Shown here piece after piece: positions 44,958 through 56,900 of a stretch of DNA of 64,000 bases (position 1 is the first letter of the stretch; each line of letters opens with the position of its first letter). This stretch comes from Saccharina japonica (taxonomy: Eukaryota; Sar; Phaeophyceae; Laminariales; Laminariaceae). The translations under genes and the position numbers were made by a program. The notes below the pieces were generated by a model, which worked only from the letters and a program-made list of their open reading frames with translations, was not told where the DNA came from and made no database searches. The DNA is taken from NCBI GenBank assembly GCA_008828725.1, contig MEHQ01000823.1, positions 304,339-368,338 of the forward strand, written 5' to 3'.

Positions 44958-47900
44958 CTGTTTCGAAAAAGCCAAACGCCGACGAAGCGCAAAAGAAACC
45001 CCCCGAATGTGACATGGAGAAGTTTAGTGCACTAGACATTAGCGAACAAAACGATCGAGCAGTCCTAGGAAAAATATGGTGCACCCAAAATGCAAAGCAG
45101 GACAGGAGTAAGGTACGCAAAATACTTACATGACATACGTGGCAAAAACGTAATTAGCGCCCAAATAGTAGGAGGGTGCGTCTATCACAAGTAGTAGCAA
45201 CAGAGCTCAGCCTCGAAAGCGATGAGTGGTTAACCGTTATATGACCAAGGCAGGCAACACATGAGTACGCCGCCCCTCCATGACCAAGGCAGGCAACACA
45301 TGAGTACGCCCCCCCTCCATCTCGAACGGCATGCGCCGTCAATGGTCAAAAGACTAAGGCAAACAAAAAATAGGTTAACCCCTCCCCACCCCACCCCCGC
45401 CCCGAGAAAGTCCAACCCGCAACAACCACCGCCATTTCGCCGAGGCGGCGGGTTCAAACAACGTTTTACACGACCCCATCAGTCAATTCGATGTCCCTGG
45501 TGTTGTTTAATATGCGTTTTTCAAAAGATACCTCACCCCTGAGTTCAAACAAATCGTCTGGCGTAAGCTGACCTCACATTTTCAAGTATACTTGTGACGC
45601 TTGCTACGGTTTCTGAAGGTGGTCGTTTCAGGAGCTTCATACTTCAGCCAAAAACTGATTTATTAATGGTAGGAAAATGAAAGTTGCCACCCGATGATAC
45701 ATACGATGGCCTGAGAATATTTACGAAACATATTCCAACACGAGAATGAAATTCCGACGATATTGGGTTGAGAAGCGCCGTCACCCAGAAAATGTTCCAG
45801 CCAAAATAAGGTATACCTTTACCGTCATACGCGCCCTGTCAATTGACTTATTAAAGCATCGGTCAATTTCCTATTGATAGCTGTATTTTATTAAACTGGT
45901 ACCAAGGTAGGTTGAAAAAGGCACCTCAGCTGTGGCACCGAATGAAGTCGTTCCGCAAACAGAACAAAATAACTCTTTGCAGGCTGCTGCGTGCGCGCTA
46001 AATCGATCACGCGTCCTGCTACGTGATGTACGGCCTCGTCACCGAAACAGTGTTGACCTAAAAAGACGCACAACGTCAGTCGGCGGCGTAAAAGTCAGCC
46101 ATGGACGGTATGCTATCATTAGTGTTTCCGGAACGCCTTCCACAAAGCAAAAACAAAAATCACCAGACCCTGATATGTATTTTGCAAGCCAACTCTTCGG
46201 GAATAACGAAATAGTCCGGGCTTACACAAGATAATACAAAAAGGGGGTACAGCCGATCGGTGCGCTGAAACCACACCACTGTCTGATACGCCGGCGAAAG
46301 GAGAAAATACCACCTCCCCCCCCCGGGCTCTCGAGACGAAAGAAAGTCGTATCGACCGGCGCTCAAACACTTTTCACCGCAAAGTTCGAACGCAACAGCG
46401 AAAACCATTGAACGTGATCCTAGTAACATTATCCCAGGTTTTGTATCGACGTTAAGACCCGCTCCTCTTGTCCCCGGCTGCGATAGCTCTCGGTTCACCC
46501 CGGCGCTGCTACGAACTGCTGTACGCCTCTCGCTGTGCATTGCCCCACAACAACTAAACTCCGGGGAAAACCAAGATAGGACGACAAAACTGCCACTGCT
46601 TCAGTGTGCTCTGGGAAACCCAGCGCGAGGGCTTCCAAGGGTGGCTTTCCGCTTAACTCTCTTGGGGCCTGCTAAGAGGGCTTGATTGACGATTAAAAAA
46701 AGCGACGATTACAGCAACGGACACTGCGCAATTGAGGGATGATACCATACAACGGTTGGTGCCCGAGACACAGTGCAAGGAGCCATACGGCACTGCAGCA
46801 GCATGGTCCTACCCGTGCGCTGCTGGGCGCTCACGCTTGTCGTGGTCTGGTGATAACGACAAGGGTATCGTCGGTTTATGTCGCTGTCGAGGGGTTCAGG
46901 AGGTGTCGCAATTGCGTTCCGACCCTTTGACGATGTCCACGAAAAGTGGCAGACCAAAAGCACGGCAAGGGCGCCAAAGATAGCAAAACATCGCACAGAT
47001 AGATCATCTACAGATAAATCATCTACAGATAGATCATCTACAGATGGATCATTCAGACCCTAACCTGCGGTTATGAGATGCTGTGCGGGATCTGTATCGT
47101 ACAGTTCCAACCCAGGAGCTATGACCTATAGATCATGGAGAGTATACGGCTCCCATCCAGTGGTTAGAGCAAGATCACCGCACGGCCTCCAAAGACAGAG
47201 CACACGACGGACAAACAACGACATAGAGCATCTAGATCCCAACCTGCCGGTACGAGAAGCTGTGCAGCATCCGTACAGTACAGGTTCAACCCCGGGAATA
47301 TGTGCTACGTAGATAACGCAGACTATGCGGCTCCCACCCGGCAACATGACCTGCACCAGTAGACCATGAAGACCAGGTACGTATCTACCCTGGCCGATCT
47401 AGGCCATGGAGTGGGCACCTGATCTGATATATCTGTCCTATGTGCGAAAGGTTGGGCAGAGGTCTGTCGCTGGGAGCTCGCGCTGGGGGGTTATTTATTT
47501 GTAGCTGAGAGGTCAACAACATGTGTTGGTCGGTTACAAAAACAAACGAAACCGTCCCACGGTATACCATGAAGGGGTTGCGGTTAGTTTTTGCCTTGTG
47601 AGGCAAATATTTTCCGACCGGTTGCGCACTTAAGGCGAGCACGTAACAACCGGTTACTATGACACTTTTCATTGCCCCTGAAGTACATTTGGTTTACAGG
47701 ACTAGCGCAGGGAAATGTTGACCGGGTGGCGCGAAAAAAACGTTTTCGAAGTCATGTTTCTGGCGAGGTGTTGAGCACGTACCGAAGTGGGGAGGGGGGG
47801 GGAGAAAAGCCGGCCATACAACCCCCGGATCTGAGTTCCGACTGGGAAGGAGAAGGAGCAAGGAGGTTGAAAATAAAAAATGGGATGGAAAACCAAAACC

Positions 47901-50900
47901 AAAACAAAACAAAATACATGCTCACACGTTAGCCGTCGCCTCGTCGAACACCAGGACGCCCGGTTGGTTCACCATGGCTCTGGCGATGCACAGGAGTTGC
48001 CTTTGGCCCGCGCTCCAGTTGCCCCCCTTCTCGCTGACGCTGGTTATCAACCCCAGAGGCAAGCCCGACACGGTTGTTTGTAGACCGACCATCCCCAAGA
48101 TGTCCCATATGCGGGCGTCGGAGCACTTTCACGTGATTGTGAAAAAACAAAACACAACACCCCAGATCAGGTTCGGGGCAATAAAGTGGGGAGGGGGGGG
48201 GGGGGGGGGGGGGGGGGTTTAAAACTAACAACGGAAAGGACAGCCTTAATAGCATGTTCCCGTCGGTGAACAAAAAAGCAGGCCGGTCCACGGGTCGGGG
48301 CAAACGCCGCGGGTCAGATCGGGTCGGGTACCGGTGACCGGACCCGATCCGTGATTATTTAAAACCCCCCGGCCCCGCCCCGACCCGACCCGACCCGCGA
48401 CATTTTGAACACCTCCTGACCCGACCCGCCACGAACCGACCCGACCCGACCCGCGACATTTTGAACACCTCCTGACCCGACCCGCCACGAACCGACCCGA
48501 CCCGACCCGCGACATTTTGAACACCTCCTGACCCGACCCGCCACGAACCGACCCGACCCGACCCGCGAAAATTTGAGATGTCGGGTCATGACCCGACCCG
48601 ACCCGCTAAAATTTTGAGATATCGGGTCATGAACCGACCCGACCCGCGAGATTTGGGAAGCCTCTTGACCCGACCCGACCCGACCCGACCCGACCCGACC
48701 AGACCCGACCGGACCGGACCCGACACAACCCGACACAACCCGACGCGTGAGATTTCGAAAGTTTCTGACCCGACCCGCGTGTTGAGGTCATGACCCGTGA
48801 AGATCGCTGACAAAAAAGGGAGTTTACCAATTTCCAGGGACTACTTGATCGTGAATTATACAGTGAACCCCAGATAGAGTCCAGGGGGACAGGCGAGGAA
48901 GGAGGGGGGAGCCAGTAGGAACAATGTAACATCTTCCAGTTATGGAGGGAGGGAGGGAGGGAGGGAGGGGGGCATGGGAAGAAAAATGCGGCCTCGACAA
49001 CGCTTTCCAGCATGCGGGAAGAGGAAGCCTGGAGAACCAAGCAAACTCTTTGCGAAACATGATTGTACACTAACTACAAGCCGCTGGCCCCAAACAAGCT
49101 TCGGGTCAAGCTACGAAACCGTTAAGGAAGAGCCTCAATAGGTCGCTTTTTGCAGTCAGCGAAAAAACAAAAAACAAAAAAACAAAACACCAGGTGCCCC
49201 TCCAGCATATTTTTAATGTCTCGGCAGGCCGTTCCCGGGGGAGGGGCATTCCTTTTAAACAAGGTCGGGCAATGTCGTCGATATACTATCCCTGCTGCAT
49301 AAAGCCGAACAATCGAACAACACTCGCCAGTCTTAAACATGCTGAAGCGGGCTTTCTCGAAGCTGCGACACGCGAGTATTTTCATCGGCAATACAACGAC
49401 GCCCAGCGCTCCCGGCGTCGTTCGAGCCGGCACCGCCAAAAAAAAGACGAGGATTTCACAGCAACGACAGAGGACCGCCAGCGCAACAACGCTCGGCGCC
49501 GAAATAGTGCGCCTGCCTCGGGTCTTCCCATGTGATCTGTTCCCCTCGAGGATATATATACCAACTCCTTGGAGCACGGTGCATGATCAGCCTTTCGACG
49601 CCGTCGCTTATAGGGGGGCACCGACCTTCGCCATTGAGGGTGGTAACGTTTTGGATCCGCCCGAATCAGAGTACATATGTCGGCTGGCGGTCAATTTTTG
49701 ATCGGTTGACGGTCTTGACGGCCTAGTTTGACCCGTCAAGGATTATTTAGACATAATACTCGTGTAGTATAACTACAGTAGTTGTAGAGTGGGGACTGCC
49801 TTGAGGGCTGTCCGTCTTTGACGTCCGTCCGCAAAGGAGAAATAGTGCAAAAGTTGGACAGCTCACGGTCCAGGTCACCCTAGGTTCGCAGTGGTACCTG
49901 CGCCAATAGAACCTACTGCACCGTAGCAGTACCTCCACCAACACACCTACTGCCCTGCAACAGCAGCAGTATCTGCACCAATCAACCTATTGTAATAAAC
50001 CAGGTGTTTTGATAGTTCCGGCACCAGTAGGCTCACTGCACTAGGAGAGCCCTCCAACCAACAGACCTTGCTGCACCATAGTAACAATAGTACATGTACC
50101 AATAGACCTGTCAATAACTGCTATATACTTGAACAGCACCTCCTCCAAAGACCTACTGCACTGCAACAGTAATATTTACGGGAGGCCATAGTAAATAGGC
50201 CCAAATGTTGTTAGCAATAATTGGTGAATATATAGGTTTTTTGTGTACCGTAGGTCCTATTTACTATGGCCCTTGCCCGTAATGGTAACCTGCACCAATC
50301 AACAATAGACCTACCGCACCCTACTGGTATCCAACAGTACCTGCCCACGTGGGTCGACTGCCTCTCGAACATTCCCGGAGAACAAGTGCGCGTCTTGGGA
50401 TATCACGGTCACGCCCGCACGCAGGAGAGGGAGCGGGACATCTTTCACGTCCACGCCGTCCACGAGGATGCTCCCTTGGAAGCAGTCGACGACCCTCACC
50501 AACGCCAGCGCTAAGGTGCTCTTGCCCGATCCAGACCGCCCGCAGATGCCAACCCTCTCTCCGCACCTCGTAAAACGTTAAATGGATGGCGTGGATTGGA
50601 AGGAGCGGGGGGGTGCACTCAGTTTTATTTTGGAAATTCGGCCAGTAGCTAACCCGCTCTCCGTACCTCGCAGGAGTTTCGGGGAAGTAGGGGGTGCTCG
50701 TGCCATTCATGGACGTAGTTGTATGACCATAGGTAGACCCTCGCACCCCTACGATGCCGGGACGGAGCGCAACGAATTTTGACCGACCAGGCAGATGTTT
50801 GTGTGCACCAGGCGCGAAGCGCCGTGATCCGTTGGGCGCCGGGGGGGGGGGTGTACTTCATTTTCATGCATGGCCGTAGTCGTATGACCATAGACCCTCG

Positions 50901-53900
50901 CATCCCTACAATGCCGGGACGGAGCATGTCGGGTTTTCACCTACCAGGCACGCATTTTTCTCGCACCAAGCACGAAGTGGTGGGGGACGAGTATTTAGCC
51001 CCGTCGGGCGAAGAACTTGCAGTTTGTCTGCTACGACAAGGTACTCACTTGGTGCTGGTCTTAAGTGATTCGACCATTGGCCACGCATTCCTTTCGAGGC
51101 GGAGAATCGTTCCTATTTCTAATAGAGACACCTTCAACATTTGGGCGCTCATCGAGTTATTTCCATATACTACAGGGGGGGGGGGCTCAGTTTGAGTTTG
51201 TGTTGTCTGTTTATAGACTAACAATTGATCTGACAAGCCACCAATCACAAGCCTGCGAGCGGGAACACGGGCCTATGGTAGCCGTCTATCCGGTGCCGCC
51301 ACGGCCAGAGCATGACAGCCAACGATAAGGACGGAGTACAAGGAAGAGAAAAATAAGAACTGAGAAACGCGAACAGTGAAGCACAGCATCACCCCCTCTT
51401 GAAGCATGCCCGCCAATCGCGTGCTCAGGCGTGCTCCGAGCAGCCCTCCGATGTTAGTAAAAAACCACAAACAAACAAACAAACAATAAAAAAAAAAGTA
51501 GCTGTGAGATCGAACTTTCCGTCGAAGCTGATACTTTCAAGCTGTGTGTGATACTTCGATCCGATCGCGCGCACAACTACGGGGTGTACAGATGTTTACA
51601 TTACTCGGTCTACAAAATCTCACAGCAGTACGATAGAGGTGCCCGATTTTTTTCGGAGCTCCTCACAGGAGGAGCTCTATACCAATAATCAGTAAAAATA
51701 CGCTCACGACACACATACATCAGAGTTATCCCCGTCCTAGTATACCATTTCGAGGTGTATTAAGTAGCATCCCTACCGCCGGAAACTAAAACTCAGACTT
51801 CGTCTGATCGCTACCTACTACTGTTACGGCAAAACACGCACGCACGCACGGCAGTGGCGCATTGCCGCAGCTCTCGAAAAACAGTTCGTCTTACAACACG
51901 ATCATGATGTCCGATGAATGCATGCTACATACAGGTGAGGGGGGGGGGGGAACTAATGAACCTAAGGCTCCAAACTCGAGGGACTCTACGCATACCTCAC
52001 CCCCCAAAAGAAACGCCTCAGTGAAAAAATGAACGCATAACCCGTGCATAACCGGATCAACAATCCCCATCAACCCTTAGCCTGTATAGGGGCGGGGGGG
52101 GGCGGGAGTGCCTGCGATATCACCCCGGATATTATGGGTTACGACTAGGAGGGAGGAAGGGAGCGAGAAAAAATGGCGAAGATGATCACTGGGATGGAAC
52201 AACAAAGAATAAAAATTGGCTTTATTTAGGTACACAGTAGTTGAACAATATTGTAAAACGTGATCGAGATTCGAAACGATAAGGCATGCCTCGTAAGGCA
52301 TACGCCTTGTAGATAAGGCATGCCCTATTGACCAGTTCCCTGAGCTGCGGAGCGAGCGCCCCATTGCATCAGTCAGAAGTTAGGCTTTTGGACAAAACAA
52401 AATCCTACCCCTGATAGCGTAGCCGACGTGGTTTCGGCCAAGCAATCTTCCCCCCGATAGCGTAGCAGACGTCCCGCGTGTATGGGTTCCAAGGATACTG
52501 CGTACGGTTAGTTATTCGCTCGAGGAGCCCCGCTAGCCGTAAGAAAGCGTTGAGTTTCGCACAGGAGGTGCCAAAACAATTCCAGCACTCGATGTTTTCA
52601 GAAACAACGAAGGTTTGCTAAAATACGGAACAACAAGGTGTTTTCGGAAAAACAAAATCTAGTCGAGAGCCTTTTCGAGAATATATATATATATATCAAG
52701 ATATATATATATATATATTTTTTTTTTAAACAGCTGTGAGATCGAGGATTTCGTCGAAACTCATCTTTTTGCTTATTGAGTGTAATATATTACCTGGAAT
52801 GTTCGACTTTCAGCAAAACCCTTATTTCCGTCATCAATAAGAAGAAAAAAAAAACAAGCGCTGAAAAACAACATCGCACCCTTTGTCCTCAGTCGAGAAT
52901 TCAACGCCCTTTTGCGGTTGTTTAGTCAAAAAACAAAAAAACGCTACGACTCGTATTCCTATCCCGGTATGCTTCCCGCGCATATCGTCCAGACACGGAC
53001 ACGCGCCCGATCTCTTATCCCACCGGAGCTCAGAAATACCTGACAGAAAGGCTGACCCCGCTGAGCGCTGCCGGAAGCAGCGGGCGATGTCTGGCGAAGA
53101 CATCTTGCATCTCCAGCCCCTTAGAAGGCCACGACCTCGGTATGGCTTGACGGGGACGCTCGTCCTGACGACCAAAAGCAAAAAAAAAAACGGTCTTAGC
53201 TAAAACCACGAACCGCGTGTGTATGTCCATCCAGTTTATTTTCTATAATCGAGCTTGAGGTTCTTTTGGGCAACCAAAAGGTACGATCGCCATGCGTTTA
53301 GCTTGATACTCCAGATTTTAGAAAGGAAACAAAAATAAGCAGCCAGGCTTAGGACGGTCGAAAATTACGGAGACGTATGTATTTTATATGCACATTCAGC
53401 TCGATAATTGAGCTTGAGAGAGTTCGGGCAACCGAAAATCACGAAAGCGTGCATTTAAACGGAAACCGTTGGCAGGATGACGCAACAACACGAAGAGGGG
53501 TTAGCATGAAAAGGCGTGAACCGGGAGTGGCACAAAAAACACAAAGAGAAGTGAAAAAGCGCGGTTGCGAAACATCACGCGGCGAACTACAACAGTTAAC
53601 ACGAACGGGCGCTACTTGTAACACTTTTTAATAGCTCGAAGACGCTTCTGCCTCGAGAGACACAAAAACACACACACCAGATTAAAAACGCGATTACAAA
53701 ACATCACGTGCGGAACGCGAACCGTCAACACGAACGTATCACGAATGGGCATTAAATTACACGAACGGGCGCCATCACTTAGCACGAAGGCGCATCGACC
53801 AGGAGATACAACAACAACAACAACAACAACAACAACACAAAATTTCCATAGTTAAGGGCGTGGTCGAGAAACATCACGCGCGGAACGAAAACCGCTAACA

Positions 53901-56900
53901 CGAAATGGATTGAACACGAACAGACGTCGAATAAATTGACGGGTCGTTAATACATACCACAAACAAATGCGTGAGCCGGGAGAGACAAAAAAATCACACA
54001 CACAAAATAGTCAAGAGCGCGGGTGCGAAACCTCAAGAGCCAGACTGCCACCGTGTGCTCAAATCCGTGCGCATTGCTATTGCTATCACCTCGTCTTCCT
54101 CCTGCCGCAGGCCTATGAACTGCTGCACGCGCTCGACGGAGTTGAACTGGTTCTCGAGCGCGGTCGACGAGCGCACCCCGAAGCTCAGGGTGCGCGTGAT
54201 CGTCAGGGCGTAGGACAACCCAAGGCCCACCTGTGGGGAGGGGACGAGGGACAGCCGGCATAGTCCCCCTTTTCATCACCATACGTACGGCTTAACCCTT
54301 TGAAGGGGGATCCCCGAGAGAGCGGCCTAAACAATGACAACTGTTTTTTTACCTCAATCGTGTACGAGCACGAGCAAACCAAGCGCCCAGCAGTACGGGT
54401 AGGTCATGTTGCGGCCGTGCCGTACGACTCCTTGCATTGCAACTCGGGCACCAGCTTATTATATCACCCCCCAGCCCCCACCCAACCACGCACTGATCGC
54501 TGCTGTTACCGTCTCTGTACTATATGTAATCAAAGTAATTTTCTCCTCTATACTGTAGTCAAGTCCCAAGAGGGGTAATAAGGCGGCACTCCCGTTTTGG
54601 AGACGAGTACATTAAAATTAGTGTGAGAGATTCGTTTTTGTACAGCAGTGCCGGTTTGAAAGGGGTTGTAATAACCCATTTGGAACTGCTGCGTCTACGT
54701 TTTGGGGGGAGACAAGCTACTCGAAATTAGAATAGAACACGGTTTGACACGGGGGGCAAACGACTACGTCATGCTTTTCGGCAGATCAAACCGGGTTAAA
54801 AACAGGCTTATCACGAACAAAACCCCTTGCCTCCTGCCCCCTAAATAACTACCTAAGATCCGGTCCTAAAACCTCGGGGGAAATAGCTCTCGACGCGGTA
54901 AAAAAAGCGTGGGGGCTAGTGGTGGGGAAATTTATGTCGCAGGGGATGTTGCCTGGTAGCACGCCGCTCTACGAGAACGCCGGGGGTGAAACGGAAACGA
55001 GCCATGGTCAAAAGGTCCCACTCGTCAGTGAGAAAGGTTTGGGCTCAAAAGGGCAATCCTTAATTGAAACCCCTACTTGCAAGCCCAAATTGCAACACCT
55101 GATGGCAAACTCTATTTTCAACCTCTGTTTGCAACAACTATGTGCAACCCCTAGTTGCAGCCCCAAATTGCAACCCACAATTGCAACCCCTGGTTGTACC
55201 CCCTACTTGCAACACATAATTGCAACCCCTGAATCGCAGCCCCTACCGTAGCACGGCTCAGCGCCCAAGCAAAACACACGATGCACGATAACGGTTGCGC
55301 GGAAGACTGGGGCGCGCTCGGAACCGCAGGGCAACAACACGGGCTGAAAAACAAAATGACGGGTTGATGTCGTACTTTGCGTAACGAAACACCACGCGCG
55401 AGCGCGAGCAGGGCTTGTCAAAGCGACCAACAATCTCGTCACCAGTCAACCTGCTCGATGCTGCCATTCATATTCATATGTAAACAACAAGTACGCACCA
55501 GATGCCGACACACCCGCCTCACAAGCGGTTCTATAGTAGGGTGCAGCTCACCCTTCACGCGACTCGACGAACACCTCACGTTCCGCTTCGCAATTGGTGC
55601 AAGCAATGTCTGTCTGTGGTCGGTAAAAACCCCGACGTGCTCCGTCCCGGCATCGCAGGGATGCGAGGATCTACGGCCATACGACTACGGCTATGCGTCA
55701 CATGAGAGTACACCCCCCCCCCCCCCCATGTCTCTACCGTCTGCGACCTCCGCTGTCGTCGCTACCTGAGCCACTGCAACACCAAAAACAAAAAAGAGTG
55801 GCATAATTCACCGCGTTCTGGGTATAGCCGCCGTGGCGTAAACGACTCACCATGCCAGGGGACGCTCTCCCCGCCAGCACGGCCACCAGGACAGCCAGGA
55901 AAACCACCAGCACGCCAAGAAAGTCCAGGCGGATGCCCAGCCACCTGACGGAACGTGGCCCCATCGTCGTGGGTGGTCGTTTGGCGGCGAGAGAGAGGGA
56001 GCGAGGGAGGCAGTGGTGGTTGTCGAGGGACACGGGTGAGCGGGAAGCATTGCCGTTCTTGATGTTGGTTGGGGCAACATCATTTGTTCGACGATTCCCC
56101 GGACGAGCGTAAACACGGTTGGTGATGTTTGTTGGGGCAATATATTTTGTTCGATGATTTCGTTCGTCAGCTTTCCAACGGTAGTCATGGCGGACTGAGG
56201 TGTCGCTATGGACACCAAGTGAAGGGTAGAAGCGTATCGCATTCCCGCGGTATCTGCTTCTTGGTCGAACTGGTTCTCAGCATGGGTTTGACTACCCCCT
56301 CCGCCTCCTCCTATCGAGATAAGAACTGACCAAGCATGCCGTTGCCCGCGTCTGCCGCCCCCCGCACCCCTTCTCACGTTTATGATAAGTGTTCGGTACT
56401 CAACTGGCGACACGTCGGGACGGGTTGCTGCTCATGGTGGTAGGGCACAAAGGGTGTACTTGGTATACATACGAGTATACTCTCGTGAAAGCATCAAGAG
56501 TACTATCATATTATTCTCCCCCTTGCTTATATTAGAGGGAAATGAAGTATTTGCAGTTCAATATTCCCTCTAATATAAGCAATATATACAACTGTTGTCC
56601 TCCACCTTTCGCAAAATCAGTTAATTACATTTCACCCGTCCCTCCATTATAAGCAATATATATACATAAATACCAAGTACGTACTATATTATACTGAGCA
56701 GGAGGCACCTGCCCGGGGCATGCGCATGAAAGTGCCCCAGCGAGAAAAGAAGCATGCCTGTTTTCTCCACATATTTCAAGACTGTTACACGACCACCTGG
56801 TAACGCCCAGTGCACTCAACAGACAGCTCGGTCCATTCGTTATCCAAAAGGTACCTGCCACCCGGCCTTCGTTTCCAACTATTCCGCTATCACGTCATGG

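Larger units (their letters stand above)
44958..47925. other. ABCC intron k-l (2968 bp)
   Basis: Holds the LINE remnant, a reverse TAGAGGT-family MITE (about 45600-45836), the 17-bp and 170-bp tandem repeats and the reversed catcccattcattatcttcg repeat. Donor gtgagc, acceptor ...cgaaacag. Confidence 0.7.
48126..50340. other. ABCC intron j-k (2215 bp)
   Basis: Holds the poly-G run, the 56-bp GGGTC minisatellite, the GGGA repeat, a series of 'cctactgca...accaatagacct' repeats (49900-50170) and a small MITE. Donor gtactg. Confidence 0.7.
50567..53039. other. ABCC intron i-j (2473 bp)
   Basis: Holds the decoy copy of the exon j acceptor (50651-50672), two tandem dispersed repeats, a reversed catcccattcattatcttcg repeat and the (AT)n pair. 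Donor gtattt. Confidence 0.7.
54231..55850. other. ABCC intron g-h (1620 bp)
   Basis: Holds the TTGCAACCCC repeat region and the inverted dispersed repeat with its C run. Donor gtgagt. Confidence 0.7.

Noticed and set aside
48359..48813. Gly/Ser/Arg/Val-rich repeat ORFs
   Set aside because: They are translations of the GGGTC minisatellite in an ABCC intron.
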